DNA from: Brevundimonas alba | GTDB taxonomy: Bacteria > Pseudomonadota > Alphaproteobacteria > Caulobacterales > Caulobacteraceae | NCBI RefSeq assembly: GCF_011927945.1 | Contig: NZ_JAATJM010000002.1 | Coordinates: 806,001 to 870,000 of the forward strand | Direction of reading: 5' to 3' | DNA: 64,000 nucleotides | Part shown: positions 1 to 9,069 of the stretch, piece by piece | Layout of the letters: each line of letters starts with the position of its first letter | How positions within the stretch are numbered: the stretch's first letter is position 1 | Position numbers and translations under genes: made by a program | Notes under the pieces: model-generated | The model's input: the letters and a program-made list of their open reading frames with translations, nothing else | Databases searched by the model: none | Told to the model about the DNA's origin: nothing

Positions 1-88
1 CGGCGAACACCTCCAGCGCTGCGGACAGGATTTCGGCCGGTCGGTCGGCGGGTCTGCGCCGGAATTTCGGTTCGCCGGGAGGCAACAT
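1..88 (-). CDS. TetR-family transcriptional regulator, N-terminal fragment (runs off the left edge)
   Basis: Only the first 29 codons are in the window. Read on the minus strand from the ATG at 88 they give a basic leader followed by RPAEILSAALEVFA, the typical start of helix 1 of a TetR-type DNA-binding domain (xxILxAALExFAExG). The rest of the helix-turn-helix and the ligand domain lie beyond position 1. A perfect palindrome at 101-118, immediately upstream, is probably its own operator. The gene is divergent from cobS. The family assignment rests on a short stretch, so the ligand cannot be guessed. Confidence 0.72.
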   Translation of the reverse strand, partial: MLPPGEPKFRRRPADRPAEILSAALEVFA

Positions 89-100
89 GACGGTTCTTTC

Positions 101-118
101 TAACTGACCAGTCAGTTA
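101..118. promoter_or_regulatory. Perfect inverted repeat, probable TetR operator
   Basis: TAACTGAC-CA-GTCAGTTA has two exact 8-base half-sites with a 2-base centre. It begins 13 bases upstream of the TetR-family start codon and about 95 bases upstream of cobS. Size and position fit autoregulation by a TetR dimer. Whether cobS is also controlled cannot be read from the sequence. Confidence 0.65.
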
Positions 119-212
119 TTACTCGCATCAAGCGCGGCTGTAAAGCGCCGTTATGCGACACTCTCCAAAGGCGGCGCTGGACCCCGCCCGCGCGGCTTTA
201 TAAGGGAAGCGG

Positions 213-1229
213 ATGACCTCCCCCGCCGACAACATTCTCGGGGCTACCCCCGACGCTCTGCTGACCATGGAGCCGCACCGCCGCGCCACCGTGCGCGAGG
301 TGTTCGGCATCGACTCGGACATGACTGTGCCGCTGTTCGACGAGCGCGACGCGCATGTGCCCGAGGTCGACGACGCCTACCGCTTCGATCCGCAGACGAC
401 CCTGGCCATCTGCGCCGGCTTCAGCTTCGACCGCCGCGTCATGGTCCAGGGCTATCACGGCACCGGCAAGTCGACCCACATCGAGCAAGTCGCCGCCCGC
501 CTCAACTGGCCCATGGTCCGCGTCAACCTCGACGCCCACGTCAGCCGCATCGATCTGGTCGGCAAGGACGCCATCGTCCTCAAGGACGGCAAACAGGTCA
601 CCGAATTCCGCGAGGGGATGCTGCCCTGGGCCATCCAGCGCCCGATCGCGCTGGTCTTCGACGAATACGACGCCGGCCGCCCCGACGTGATGTTCGTCAT
701 CCAGCGCGTGCTCGAGGCCCAGGGTCGCCTGACCCTGCTCGACCAGAACCGCGTCATCCGCCCGAACAAATTCTTCCGCCTGTTCGCCACCACCAACACC
801 ATCGGCCTCGGCGACACCTCGGGCCTCTATCACGGCACCCAGCAGATCAATCAGGGCCAGATGGACCGCTGGAACATCGTCACCACGCTCAACTACCTCG
901 ACCACGACGTCGAGGCCGAGATCGTCGCCGCCAAGGTGCCCGAGTGGTCCGACGCCGAGAGCAAGCGCCGCATCGCCGCCATGGTCCGCGTCGCCGACAT
1001 GACCCGCAACGCCTTCATGAACGGCGACATCTCGACGGTCATGTCGCCCCGGACGGTCATCACCTGGGCCCAGAACGCGATCATCTTCGCGGGCGATGTC
1101 GGCCTGGCCTTCCGACTGACGTTCCTGAACAAGTGCGACGAACTGGAGCGCCCGACCATCGCGGAGTTCTACCAGCGAGCGTTCGGTGAGGATCTCCCGG
1201 AGGCGTCGACGCGGGTGAAGGTGGGGTAA
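213..1229 (+). CDS. cobS: Cobaltochelatase subunit CobS (AAA+ ATPase)
   Basis: This is the AAA+ ATPase subunit of the aerobic cobaltochelatase, which with CobT drives cobalt insertion into hydrogenobyrinate a,c-diamide by CobN. The 338-residue length is normal. Walker [10 protein letters not shown] lies at residues 80-88 and Walker B FDEYDA at 148-153, followed by the sensor stretch FATTNT. The ATG at 213 has an AGGGAAG ribosome-binding site a few bases upstream. No cobT or cobN is adjacent, and the next gene faces it tail to tail, so the partners must be elsewhere or absent. It is divergent from a TetR-family gene and may share its regulation. Confidence 0.93.
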   Translation: MTSPADNILGATPDALLTMEPHRRATVREVFGIDSDMTVPLFDERDAHVPEVDDAYRFDPQTTLAICAGFSFDRRVMVQGYHGTGKSTHIEQVAARLNWPMVRVNLDAHVSRIDLVGKDAIVLKDGKQVTEFREGMLPWAIQRPIALVFDEYDAGRPDVMFVIQRVLEAQGRLTLLDQNRVIRPNKFFRLFATTNTIGLGDTSGLYHGTQQINQGQMDRWNIVTTLNYLDHDVEAEIVAAKVPEWSDAESKRRIAAMVRVADMTRNAFMNGDISTVMSPRTVITWAQNAIIFAGDVGLAFRLTFLNKCDELERPTIAEFYQRAFGEDLPEASTRVKVG

Positions 1230-1236
1230 CCCCCTC

Positions 1237-1393
1237 CCTTCTCCCCTTGCGGGAGAAGGTGGCCGAGCGAAGCGAGGTCGGATGAGGGGTCGCACCGGTC
1301 ATGCCGGTCCACCGTCGTCACTGACTTGCACCGCCGGTGAGACCCCTTTTCTGTCAGCCTTCGGCTGCCACCTTCTCCCGCAAGGGGACAAGG
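1237..1393. repeat. Paired palindromic intergenic repeat (copy 1)
   Basis: The gap between cobS and the DUF2239 gene holds two inverted units. At 1237-1259 the stem CCTTCTCCC/GGGAGAAGG encloses a 5-base loop and is followed by a GGATGAGGGGT tail. At 1371-1393 a slightly degraded hairpin lies in the opposite orientation. The same arrangement recurs at 55143-55296, which marks a dispersed REP-like family. It lies between two convergent stop codons and may also act in transcript end formation. Confidence 0.75.
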
Positions 1394-1394
1394 A

Positions 1395-1976
1395 TCAGCC
1401 GTTGCCATTCCGCCAGGCCCCGTCCGCCATCTCCCGCGCGGTATCCCGCACGTCCTCCGGCCACCCCTCCACCGCCGCGTCGAACGCGGTCCAGTCGCCG
1501 GCGAACAGCATCCGCGTCGCCTCCTCGTAGTTCGTCAAATCGCCGGCCACGGCGGTCATGAAGCGGTAGGCCTTCTCCTTCGCCCGACGCGCCCGGTCCG
1601 GACCTTCTCCGGCTCGCATCGCGCCCTCGACCAGTTTGCGCAGCGCCACCGAGGCGCCGCCCGGCTGGGCCGTCAGCCAGTCCCAGTGACGCGGTAGCAG
1701 GGTGACCTCGCGCGGCGTGACGCCCAGTTTCGGCCGCCCCGGCCCGCGCTTCTCCTCGGCCTCAATCAGCGCCGGCCCGAGCCGCGCAAGGGCTTCGAAG
1801 ATGTCTCCCCGCAGGTCGAGGTCCACAGCCCGGCCGTCGACCAGATCGAACACCAGCACCGCCTCTCCCGCCGCGGCGGCGGCGTGGATGGCCGGCAGGG
1901 CCTTGGCCAGGGTGGCGCGGGCGATGCGTTCGGCGCCGACGAAGGCGACGACGGGCAGGTCGGAGGGAACGGACAT
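1395..1976 (-). CDS. DUF2239 family protein
   Basis: This 193-residue soluble protein of unknown function matches the DUF2239 pattern: an N-terminal region with FVGAERIA, then a central GRPKLGVTPREVTLLPRHWDWL motif at about residues 78-99 and an AxxALRKLVEGA helix. I chose the ATG at 1976 over a TTG one codon upstream because a GGAG lies about six bases before it. The protein has no signal peptide or membrane segment. It stands alone, with its 3' end against the palindromic repeat. No biochemical role is established for the family as far as I know. Confidence 0.8.
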   Translation of the reverse strand: MSVPSDLPVVAFVGAERIARATLAKALPAIHAAAAAGEAVLVFDLVDGRAVDLDLRGDIFEALARLGPALIEAEEKRGPGRPKLGVTPREVTLLPRHWDWLTAQPGGASVALRKLVEGAMRAGEGPDRARRAKEKAYRFMTAVAGDLTNYEEATRMLFAGDWTAFDAAVEGWPEDVRDTAREMADGAWRNGNG

Positions 1977-2115
1977 CAAGAACTCCAGGCAGCGGCACGA
2001 CCGCGTTTGACGTAGGGCGCCGCTACACTCCTTCCGCAGGTCGAGAAGGACCGGGACGTGAGGAGATCGGGCGGACAGAACAGACTCTACGGACGCTTCG
2101 GACCGTGTTTTTTGG

Positions 2116-2161
2116 TTTTACCCGGGTAAAACTCCGCGGTCAATATTACCCGGGTATAATT
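2116..2161. promoter_or_regulatory. Two TACCCGGGTA palindromes, candidate operator pair
   Basis: A perfect 16-base palindrome TTTTACCCGGGTAAAA occupies 2116-2131, and a second copy with the same TACCCGGGTA core lies at 2147-2156, flanked by further matching bases. The centres are 28 bases apart. They sit in an AT-richer island of the 276-base gap between the DUF2239 gene and the CsbD gene, about 95-135 bases before the latter. The symmetry points to a dimeric repressor, whose identity I cannot assign. Confidence 0.55.
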
Positions 2162-2252
2162 ATCCGCGCCGCCTCGCCGCAGCCCCGGAACCGCCGCCCC
2201 GGCCATGCGCTAAGCCCGCAATCCTCCCCTCCCCCATCAAAGGAGCTTCCCC

Positions 2253-2558
2253 ATGACCGACCAACGCATCGACGGCGCCGCCACCCAGCTGGAAGGCCAG
2301 AGTCAGAACGGCGCCGGCCGCCTCACCGGCGACAGCAAGCTGCAGCTCGACGGCCGCCTCAACGAGGTGAAGGGCAAGGCGCTCGACGCCTATGGCCGCG
2401 TCATTGACGGGCTCGACGGCCTCGTCGCCAAGGCTCCGGTCGAGTATCAGAACAAGGCGCGTCAGGGCCTCGACTTTGCCCGCCGCAAGCCGCTGCTGAC
2501 CACCGGCATCGTCGCCGGCCTGGCCGTCCTGCTCGGCAGCATGGGCCGCCGCCGCTAG
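2253..2558 (+). CDS. CsbD family stress protein with C-terminal membrane anchor
   Basis: The first 50 residues follow the CsbD pattern of small, hydrophilic, general-stress proteins (GAATQLEGQSQNGAGRLTGD, then a second similar stretch ending in VKGKA). The C-terminal third is different: after an amphipathic segment, residues 77-96 (PLLTTGIVAGLAVLLGSMG) form one hydrophobic helix followed by three arginines, as in DUF883/ElaB-type anchored proteins. A clear AAAGGAG precedes the ATG. The upstream palindromes at 2116-2161 suggest regulated expression. The molecular function of CsbD proteins is unknown. Confidence 0.82.
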   Translation: MTDQRIDGAATQLEGQSQNGAGRLTGDSKLQLDGRLNEVKGKALDAYGRVIDGLDGLVAKAPVEYQNKARQGLDFARRKPLLTTGIVAGLAVLLGSMGRRR

Positions 2559-3140
2559 TCAGCCGTTGTCGGCCGCCTGTGCGAACAGGCGGCCGATCTC
2601 CGCATCGACCGCCCCCGGCCCGTCCAGCTCGACCACCGCCGTCAGCCGCTCGGACCAGCTCTCCCGCCGCAACGCTTGGGCCAGCCTCGGCGAGGCGCCC
2701 GGATCCAGCTTGAGCCCCAGCAGCGCCTTGCCGCCCTTGAGCGGCCGGACCGCCGCGAACTGCACCGCCCGGCTGAAGGAGGTGTAGCCCTTCCGCTGGC
2801 CGGAGATGACGCCCTCCACCCCGGCCGCCGACCGCTCCAGCGCTTCCAGGATCGCCAGCGACCGCGGCTCGGCCCACAGCGCCGCCCGCAGCCCCTCGGC
2901 GTCATCCCAGCCCATGGCGTCCGCCGGCCGCGCCGCGCTGATGATGTGGGCCGCGTGGTTGGCCCCGATCCCGTGCGTCGCCTTCAGCCACGCCGCCTGC
3001 GCCTTCGGCCGCGCCTCGGGGCACCCCTTCAGGATGTCGACCCAGACCGCCACCGGCCGCCCGGTCTGCTTCTCGAAGTTGGCCTCGACGGTGGCGAACC
3101 ATTTCCGCTGCCGCTCCGTCAGCCCCGCGCCGCTCTTCAT
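2559..3140 (-). CDS. DUF4287/DUF5655 domain protein
   Basis: The 193-residue protein has two parts. Residues 7-70 match DUF4287 (FEKQTGRPVAVWVDILKG followed by AAWLKATHGIGANHA). The C-terminal half resembles DUF5655, which often accompanies it (RKGYTSFSRAVQFAAVRPLKGG, then LGLKLDP). Neither domain has a known activity; they occur in small cytoplasmic proteins of soil bacteria. The stop codon directly abuts that of the convergent CsbD gene at 2558. It is separate from clpA, whose terminator lies in between. Confidence 0.75.
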   Translation of the reverse strand: MKSGAGLTERQRKWFATVEANFEKQTGRPVAVWVDILKGCPEARPKAQAAWLKATHGIGANHAAHIISAARPADAMGWDDAEGLRAALWAEPRSLAILEALERSAAGVEGVISGQRKGYTSFSRAVQFAAVRPLKGGKALLGLKLDPGASPRLAQALRRESWSERLTAVVELDGPGAVDAEIGRLFAQAADNG

Positions 3141-3180
3141 CCCCGCCTCCTCCGCTGCGCCGAGACCTTGCCCCCGCCTG

Positions 3181-3217
3181 GCGCAAAGAAAAAGGCCCCG
3201 GCGTTTCCACCGGGGCC
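3181..3217 (-). terminator. Rho-independent terminator of clpA
   Basis: On the minus strand the 8-base stem GGCCCCGG/CCGGGGCC (3194-3201 with 3210-3217) is followed by a run TTTTTCTTTG. It lies about 28 bases after the clpA stop codon. Confidence 0.8.
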
Positions 3218-3244
3218 CTCTCCATTCTCGTCCTGCGTACGCGA

Positions 3245-5557
3245 CTAGTCGACGACCTGATCGGCGGCGCGGGCCGCCTTGACCTGGGCGCCGGTGGCGG
3301 CCGCGATGTCGAAGACGATCTTGCCGTCCTTCAGCTCGACCTTCACATGCCCGCCGCGGGTCAGACGCCCGAACAGGATGTCGTCGGCCAGCGGCTTCTT
3401 GATGTGTTCCTGGATGACCCGGGCCAGAGGCCGCGCGCCATACAGTTCGTCGAAGCCGTTCTTGGCCAGCCAGTCGTTGGCCTCGTCGGTCAGCTCGATG
3501 GTGATGTTCCGGTCCGCCAGCTGGGCTTCCAGCTGGAGGATGAACTTGGTCACCACCGACCGGATCGTATCGGCATCCAGCGCCTTGAACGCCACGATGG
3601 CGTCGAGGCGGTTGCGGAACTCCGGCGCGAACAGCCGCTGGATGGCCTTCTCGTCCTCGCCCTCGACCTTGCCCCGGCCGAAGCCGATGGCCGCTCGCGC
3701 GTTGTCGGCGGCGCCCGCGTTGGTGGTCATGATCAGGACCACGTTGCGGAAGTCGACCTTCTTGCCGATGGCGTCGGTCAGCTGCCCGTTGTCCATCACC
3801 TGAAGCAGGATGTTGTAGACGTCCGGGTGGGCCTTCTCGATCTCGTCCAGCAGGACCACCGCGTGCGGATGCTGGTCGACGGCGTCGGTCAGCAGCCCGC
3901 CCTGGTCGTGTCCGACGTAGCCCGGAGGCGCGCCGATCAGCCGGCTGACGGTGTGCCGCTCCATGTATTCCGACATGTCGAAGCGCAGCATCTCGATGCC
4001 GAGGGTCGACGCCAGTTGCTTCGCCACCTCCGTCTTGCCGACGCCGGTCGGACCCGAGAACAGGAAGGCGCCGATCGGCTTCTGCGGATCGCGCAGACCG
4101 GCCCGCGCCAGCTTCATCGCCGCCGAGACCTGCTCGATCGCCGACGACTGGCCGAACACGACCCGGTTCAGGTCGCGCTCCAGTTCGCGCAGCCCTTCGG
4201 TGTCGGACTTCGAGACCGACTTCGGCGGGATGCGGGCCATGCGGGCGATGACGGCCTCGACCTCCTTCTGGCCGATGACCTTCTTCCGCTTCGCCTCGGG
4301 CAGCAGCATCTGCGACGCCCCCGCCTCGTCGATCACGTCGATGGCTTTATCGGGCAGTTTGCGGTCCGTCATGTAGCGGGCCGACAGCTCGACCGCCGTA
4401 CGGATCGCCGCGTCCGTGTAGCGCAGCTTGTGATGGCCTTCGTAGGAGGTCTTCAGCCCCTTCAGAATGCGGATCGTGTCGTCGACCGTGGGTTCGTTGA
4501 CATCGATCTTCTGGAAGCGGCGAGCCAGCGCCCGGTCTTTCTCGAAATGCTGGCGGTACTCCTTGTAGGTCGTCGAGCCCATGCAGCGAAGGCTGCCCGA
4601 GGCCAGCGCCGGCTTCAGCAGGTTCGAGGCGTCCATGGCCCCGCCCGACGTCGCGCCCGCGCCGATCACCGTATGGATCTCGTCGATGAACAGGATGGCG
4701 TTGTCGTGCGTCTCCAGTTCCTTGACGACCTGCTTCAGACGCTCCTCGAAGTCGCCGCGATAGCGGGTGCCGGCCAGCAGCGCCCCCATGTCGAGGCTGT
4801 AGATGGTCGCGCCTTCCAGCACGTCCGGCACTTCGTGGTTGACGATCTTGCGGGCCAGCCCTTCCGCGATCGCCGTCTTGCCGACGCCCGGATCGCCGAC
4901 CAGCAGCGGGTTGTTCTTGGTGCGGCGGCACAGGATCTGGATGGCGCGGTCGACCTCGGCCTGACGGCCGATCAGCGGGTCGATCTTGCCGTTGCGCGAC
5001 TTCTCGTTGAGATCGACGCAATAGGCCTCGAGAGCCTCGCCGCCCGTCTTGGCGGCCGCCGCGTCCTCGGCGTCCTCAGGGCTCGCGCCCGAACGTGCCG
5101 GACGCGTCTCTCCACCCGCCTTCTTGGCGATGCCGTGGGCGATGAAGTTGACCGCGTCGTAGCGGGTCATGTCCTGCTCCTGCAGGAAGTAGGCGGCGTG
5201 GCTCTCGCGCTCGCTGAAGATGGCGACCAGCACATTGGCGCCGGTGACCTCCTCGCGGCCGGAGCTCTGGACGTGGATCACGGCGCGCTGGATCACGCGC
5301 TGGAAGCCCGCCGTCGGCTTGGCGTCCTCGCCGTCCGAGGTGGCGAGCGCCGCCAGATCGGTGTCGACGTACAGGGTCAGCGCCGTCTTCAGGCTGGCCA
5401 GATCGACGTTGCAGGCGGTCATGACATTGGCTGCGTCCGGGTCGTCGACCAGGGCGAGCAACAGGTGTTCAAGAGTGGCGTACTCGTGCCGGCGCTCGTT
5501 CGCATAGTGGACGGCGCGGTGCAGGGTCTCTTCGAGAGGACGCGAAAATGAGGGCAT
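3245..5557 (-). CDS. clpA: ATP-dependent Clp protease ATP-binding subunit ClpA
   Basis: ClpA is the AAA+ unfoldase that feeds substrates, including N-degron proteins delivered by ClpS, into the ClpP peptidase. The 770-residue protein has the double Clp N-domain (1-150), first Walker A GDPGVGKT at 221-228, second Walker A GPTGVGKT at 502-509 and the ClpP-docking IGF loop at 624-626. The reading frame stays open further upstream, but I start at the ATG at 5557 because it gives the standard N-terminus MPSFSRPLE and has GAGAGGA about eight bases before it. It follows clpS by 13 bases in one operon. Confidence 0.95.
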   Translation of the reverse strand: MPSFSRPLEETLHRAVHYANERRHEYATLEHLLLALVDDPDAANVMTACNVDLASLKTALTLYVDTDLAALATSDGEDAKPTAGFQRVIQRAVIHVQSSGREEVTGANVLVAIFSERESHAAYFLQEQDMTRYDAVNFIAHGIAKKAGGETRPARSGASPEDAEDAAAAKTGGEALEAYCVDLNEKSRNGKIDPLIGRQAEVDRAIQILCRRTKNNPLLVGDPGVGKTAIAEGLARKIVNHEVPDVLEGATIYSLDMGALLAGTRYRGDFEERLKQVVKELETHDNAILFIDEIHTVIGAGATSGGAMDASNLLKPALASGSLRCMGSTTYKEYRQHFEKDRALARRFQKIDVNEPTVDDTIRILKGLKTSYEGHHKLRYTDAAIRTAVELSARYMTDRKLPDKAIDVIDEAGASQMLLPEAKRKKVIGQKEVEAVIARMARIPPKSVSKSDTEGLRELERDLNRVVFGQSSAIEQVSAAMKLARAGLRDPQKPIGAFLFSGPTGVGKTEVAKQLASTLGIEMLRFDMSEYMERHTVSRLIGAPPGYVGHDQGGLLTDAVDQHPHAVVLLDEIEKAHPDVYNILLQVMDNGQLTDAIGKKVDFRNVVLIMTTNAGAADNARAAIGFGRGKVEGEDEKAIQRLFAPEFRNRLDAIVAFKALDADTIRSVVTKFILQLEAQLADRNITIELTDEANDWLAKNGFDELYGARPLARVIQEHIKKPLADDILFGRLTRGGHVKVELKDGKIVFDIAAATGAQVKAARAADQVVD

Positions 5558-5570
5558 TGGAAGGTTCCTC

Positions 5571-5903
5571 TCAGTCCTTTTCCATCGTGCATTGCAGCGG
5601 GTGCTGGTGACGGCGCGCCGTCTCGACCACCTGGGCGACCTTGGTTTCGGCCACTTCGTAGGTGAAGACGCCGCAGACCCCGACGCCATGCTGGTGCACA
5701 TGCAGCATGATGCGGGTCGCGTCCTCGCGGCTCTTCTGGAAGAACCGCTCCAGCACGTAGACGACGAATTCCATCGGCGTGTAGTCGTCGTTCAGGATCA
5801 GCACCCGATACAGCGAGGGCTTCTGAAGCTTCGGCTTGGTTTCGGTGACGGTGGCGGCCCCGAGGCCTCCATCCTGATCACCGGCCTTACGTGACGGCGG
5901 CAT
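5571..5903 (-). CDS. clpS: ATP-dependent Clp protease adaptor ClpS
   Basis: ClpS binds proteins with destabilising N-terminal residues and hands them to ClpA. The 110-residue protein has a flexible N-terminal tail of about 27 residues, needed for delivery, then the conserved core [20 protein letters not shown] and the substrate-pocket region [21 protein letters not shown]. The order clpS-clpA is the usual alphaproteobacterial arrangement. The 126 bases between its start codon and the phasin terminator probably hold the operon promoter, which I could not define. Confidence 0.95.
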   Translation of the reverse strand: MPPSRKAGDQDGGLGAATVTETKPKLQKPSLYRVLILNDDYTPMEFVVYVLERFFQKSREDATRIMLHVHQHGVGVCGVFTYEVAETKVAQVVETARRHQHPLQCTMEKD

Positions 5904-6024
5904 TCGTTGTCCGTGATTTGGGGAGTCGATGGACAGATAGGGAATGATGGCCTGATTTGAAGCGGCGTCCAGTCACAGCTTGCGTGAGAAATTTCTCAGC
6001 AAGGCTCGCGGACGACCGCGGGAA

Positions 6025-6059
6025 TCAAAAAGGGCCCCCGGATCGCTCCGGGGGCCCTT
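6025..6059 (-). terminator. Rho-independent terminator of the phasin gene
   Basis: A 12-base perfect stem (6030-6041 with 6048-6059) with a 6-base loop is followed on the minus strand by TTTTTGATTC. It lies 24 bases after the phasin stop codon. Confidence 0.85.
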
Positions 6060-6083
6060 CGAACGCTTACTGTCGGTTCAGGC

Positions 6084-6575
6084 TTAGCGGGCGGCCTGGA
6101 ACTTTTCGACCGAGGCGGTGACGCGCTCGTTGATCGGCTTGAAGCTGTCCTTGACCGAAGCGGTGATCACTTCCGTCATGCGGGTGACTTCCGCCAGATA
6201 GGTTTCGGCGGCCGACTTGGCCCAGTTGGTCTGCAGCTCGAGGGCTTCCTGGACCGAACGGGCCTGGGCCAGCGACTGGGCGGCGGCGACGCCGTCTTCC
6301 CAGGACTTCTTGCTGTAGGCGACGGTCTGGGCCGACAGGGTCTCGACGCCCTTCTGGGCGGCGGTGGCCGAGGCGACGACGGCTTCGAGGTTCTTCTTGC
6401 CTTCGACGTTCAGCTCGGCGAGGCCGGCGACCGACTTGTCGGCGGCTTCACGGAACGCCTGGGCGCCGGCGGCCTGGATCTTCTCGGCCTGGGCCTGGGC
6501 GGTCTGGGCCGAAGCCTTGACCTGGGCGGTCGCGGTTTCGACGGTCTTCTTCACGGTTTCGGCGCTGTCGGCCAT
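6084..6575 (-). CDS. Phasin family protein
   Basis: Phasins coat polyhydroxyalkanoate storage granules. This 163-residue protein is almost entirely helical and rich in Ala, Lys, Glu and Gln (VKKTVETATAQVKASAQTAQ and similar), with the middle section NVEGKKNLEAVVASATAAQKGVE typical of Phasin_2 proteins and no membrane segment. The start at 6575 is chosen because AGGAGC lies seven bases upstream; the frame is open for another 22 codons without such a site. A TTGTGCA palindrome 116 bases upstream may bind the PHA regulator PhaR. No PHA synthase is nearby. Confidence 0.85.
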   Translation of the reverse strand: MADSAETVKKTVETATAQVKASAQTAQAQAEKIQAAGAQAFREAADKSVAGLAELNVEGKKNLEAVVASATAAQKGVETLSAQTVAYSKKSWEDGVAAAQSLAQARSVQEALELQTNWAKSAAETYLAEVTRMTEVITASVKDSFKPINERVTASVEKFQAAR

Positions 6576-6690
6576 GGTATTGCTCCTGAACCTGTCGCGG
6601 CTTGGCCGCTTGTGAGTTGTTCCGCGGACGAGAAATCCCACCGCGACGAAGGCTCATATGGTGCAAGTGCGAAGGAAGGTCAAGGACATT

Positions 6691-6705
6691 TTGTGCACTG
6701 CACAA
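6691..6705. promoter_or_regulatory. TTGTGCA-C-TGCACAA palindrome, candidate PhaR operator
   Basis: This is a perfect 15-base dyad with a single central base, lying 116 bases upstream of the phasin start. PhaR, the PHA-sensing repressor of alphaproteobacterial phasin genes, is known to bind TGC-rich dyads, so the site fits in both position and composition. The assignment to PhaR is inference. Confidence 0.5.
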
Positions 6706-6859
6706 TAACAAGGCACATCAGCTCCTCTCAGGCGAGCAGGCTTCACAAATCCGTTGACGGCTTGTTTACCCTCACGAAACCCCGATGACGCATGTTAGCC
6801 TTTCGTCAGCGTCGCGTGGTGGGGCCGCCGTCGCGCTTATGAATGTATGAGGCCTGCGC

Positions 6860-8275
6860 TTGCCGATCTTCTCCCTGATCCGCCGCGGATTGCTGTCGCT
6901 GATGCTCGTGGTCTCGCTGGCCGTGGTCCCGACCACGGCTCCGGTGGTGGCCCAGTCTTCGGAAAACACGCGCTACGCCGCCATCGTCGTCGATGCAGAA
7001 ACCGGCGAGGTGCTGTTCGCTCGTCATGCCGACGCGCAGCGCTTCCCTGCGTCGGTCACCAAGATCATGACCCTCTATCTGACGTTCGAGGCCTTGGCCG
7101 AGGGCGAGGTCAAGCTGGACGACGTGATCACCGTCTCCTCCCTCGCCGCCAGCCAGCCGCCGTCGAAGCTGGGGCTCGCCGCCGGACAGACCATCACCCT
7201 CGATGACGCCATGAAGGCGACGGCGGTGCGCAGCGCCAACGACATGGCCATGGCCATCGCCGAGCATGTCGGAGGCTCGCAGGACGCCTTCGCGGTCCGC
7301 GCGACGCGCAAGGCCCGCGAACTCGGGATGACCCGCACCAACTACGTCAATCCGAACGGCCTGCCGGACGATCGCCAGATCACCACCGCCCGCGACCTCG
7401 CCGTGCTCTCCCGCGCCGTGATGCGCGACTATCCGCAGTACTACCGCTATTTCGGGCTGCACGACTGGACCTATCAGGGCCGGCTGTACCGCAACACCAA
7501 TGGCCTGCTGCTCGGCGGCAACGGCTACGACGGCATGAAGACCGGCTATATCCGGGCGTCGGGCTACAATCTGGTCGCTTCGGCGGTGCGTGACGGGCGT
7601 CGCCTGATCACCGTCGTTCTCGGCGGCCAGAAGGTGGCCAGCCGTAACGCCCACGTCGCCCAACTGATGGACACCGGCTTCGAGGTCGAGCGCCTGCGCC
7701 GCGCCGGCCAGCCCATCCAGATCGCCCAGACCTTCTTCGAGCAGCGCGGCTTCGGCATCGGCTCGGACAATTCGGCCCCTGTCCAGTACGCCTCCGCCGC
7801 CGACGAAGCCGAGGAGGACGGCGACAGCGGTTCGACCGCCGTCAGTTACGCCTCGCTTCCGGCGACCCCGCCCCAGCCGGAGCGGACGGTCCCTGCCCCG
7901 TCGGAAAGCCGCACCGTGGCCTCGCTGATGCGCGGCGGCGCACCATCGGACGTCACCGCATCCCTGAACGGCGGCGGAGGCAGCCCCGCCCGCCCCACGC
8001 CGCCCCCCCCTCGCCCGCGAGAGCCGGCCCGCGCGCCCGCCGGCCGCTGGGCCGTCCAGGTCGGCGCCTTCCGTGACGAAACGGTCGCCCGCGACTGGCT
8101 GACCGAGGTCAATCGCCGCTTCCGCAGTCAGTTCACCGCCGCCGAACGCACCGTCCAGAACGCCGAGGGCTGGTACCGCTCACGCTTCACCGGCATGAGC
8201 GAACAGGCGGCCCAAGCGGCCTGCGCCACCCTGGCCGAGCGCCGCGTCACCTGCATGGTCATCCGGCCCCAGTAG
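6860..8275 (+). CDS. D-alanyl-D-alanine carboxypeptidase (PBP5-like) with C-terminal SPOR domain
   Basis: This is a periplasmic serine D,D-peptidase of the S11 family that trims peptidoglycan stem peptides. The three active-site motifs are intact: SVTK at residues 65-68, SAN at 125-127 and KTG at 227-229. An N-terminal hydrophobic signal sequence ends near residue 32. Residues 300-385 are low-complexity, with Pro/Arg-rich stretches. Residues 393-471 form a SPOR domain (WAVQVGAFRDETVARDWL), which binds denuded glycan at the division site, so the enzyme probably acts at the septum. The start is a TTG; a stop 10 bases upstream leaves little choice, though CTG at 6854 is possible. Confidence 0.9.
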   Translation: MPIFSLIRRGLLSLMLVVSLAVVPTTAPVVAQSSENTRYAAIVVDAETGEVLFARHADAQRFPASVTKIMTLYLTFEALAEGEVKLDDVITVSSLAASQPPSKLGLAAGQTITLDDAMKATAVRSANDMAMAIAEHVGGSQDAFAVRATRKARELGMTRTNYVNPNGLPDDRQITTARDLAVLSRAVMRDYPQYYRYFGLHDWTYQGRLYRNTNGLLLGGNGYDGMKTGYIRASGYNLVASAVRDGRRLITVVLGGQKVASRNAHVAQLMDTGFEVERLRRAGQPIQIAQTFFEQRGFGIGSDNSAPVQYASAADEAEEDGDSGSTAVSYASLPATPPQPERTVPAPSESRTVASLMRGGAPSDVTASLNGGGGSPARPTPPPPRPREPARAPAGRWAVQVGAFRDETVARDWLTEVNRRFRSQFTAAERTVQNAEGWYRSRFTGMSEQAAQAACATLAERRVTCMVIRPQ

Positions 8276-8337
8276 GCGGCCTCTTGGCGGACGTGGTGCA
8301 ACCGGCCTAGACTCCCGCAGCGGTTCGGGGGAGCGGC

Positions 8338-8904
8338 GTGAGCGCATTCGAATACACCTCGGTCATGTCGTCGATCATCGTCGGCCTGGCCCTCGTCGAC
8401 ATCCTGATCAGTCTCAACCGGCTGATCCGCGCCGGCGGCGGCGTCCGCTGGCACTGGGCCGCGCCCGCCACCGCCCTGCTGATCTTCCTGACCGTCATCC
8501 AGATCTGGTGGAGCATCTATCGTCCGCAGGCCGCGCCGATGACCATCGGCCAGTTCCTGCCGTTCGTCGTCGAACTGGTGCTGCTGTTCCTGCTCGCCGC
8601 GGCCGCCCTGCCCGACGACGTACCGCCCGGCGGTCTCGACCTGAAGCTCTACTACCAGAACAACAGCCCCTATCTGTGGTCGCTGTTCGCCGCCGCCCTC
8701 GGCTGGATGCTGTTCGTCGAAATCCTCGGCAGCGCGCTGATGGGCCAACCCGTTCTGGCCGTCATCGAAGGCCACCTTGTCGACCTTCTCGTCGTGGGTC
8801 TGTTTGTGGCGCTTGTCTTCGTCCGGCGCCTGTGGGTCCATGCCATCGCCCTCGCCTTCTTCTACGTAGGACCCCTCGGCTGGCTGTCCCGCAGTCTGGG
8901 CTAG
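8338..8904 (+). CDS. Integral membrane protein, function unknown
   Basis: The 188-residue protein has about five hydrophobic segments: roughly residues 6-25, 39-58, 73-92, 113-132 and 141-180. The cytoplasmic loops carry Arg and Asp. There is no recognisable catalytic motif. The GTG start has GGGGGAG a few bases upstream. It sits alone between the carboxypeptidase and the rpsF operon, on the same strand as both. I do not recognise the family. Confidence 0.75.
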   Translation: MSAFEYTSVMSSIIVGLALVDILISLNRLIRAGGGVRWHWAAPATALLIFLTVIQIWWSIYRPQAAPMTIGQFLPFVVELVLLFLLAAAALPDDVPPGGLDLKLYYQNNSPYLWSLFAAALGWMLFVEILGSALMGQPVLAVIEGHLVDLLVVGLFVALVFVRRLWVHAIALAFFYVGPLGWLSRSLG

Positions 8905-9069
8905 ACCGCCCGGCCCTTTTCCCCTATACGCGCCGCCTTTCCAGGGCTTCGGTCCTGACGCGGAGTTCCAAAGGGTTCGGGAAGTCATCCCGGCCGCCGC
9001 TTCAGGATCCATCGTGGCGAGGACTTACCCGGTCCCCCCGCGCCGACGCCCACCAAGGGAGACCACCGC

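Noticed and set aside
3347..5551. 734-codon plus-strand frame opposite clpA
   Set aside because: It is the complement of the conserved clpA gene and has the low-complexity composition of a shadow frame.
8905..9069. S6:S18-binding leader motif before rpsF
   Set aside because: The leader is GC-rich and can fold, but I could not identify the characteristic bulged CCG stem with confidence.
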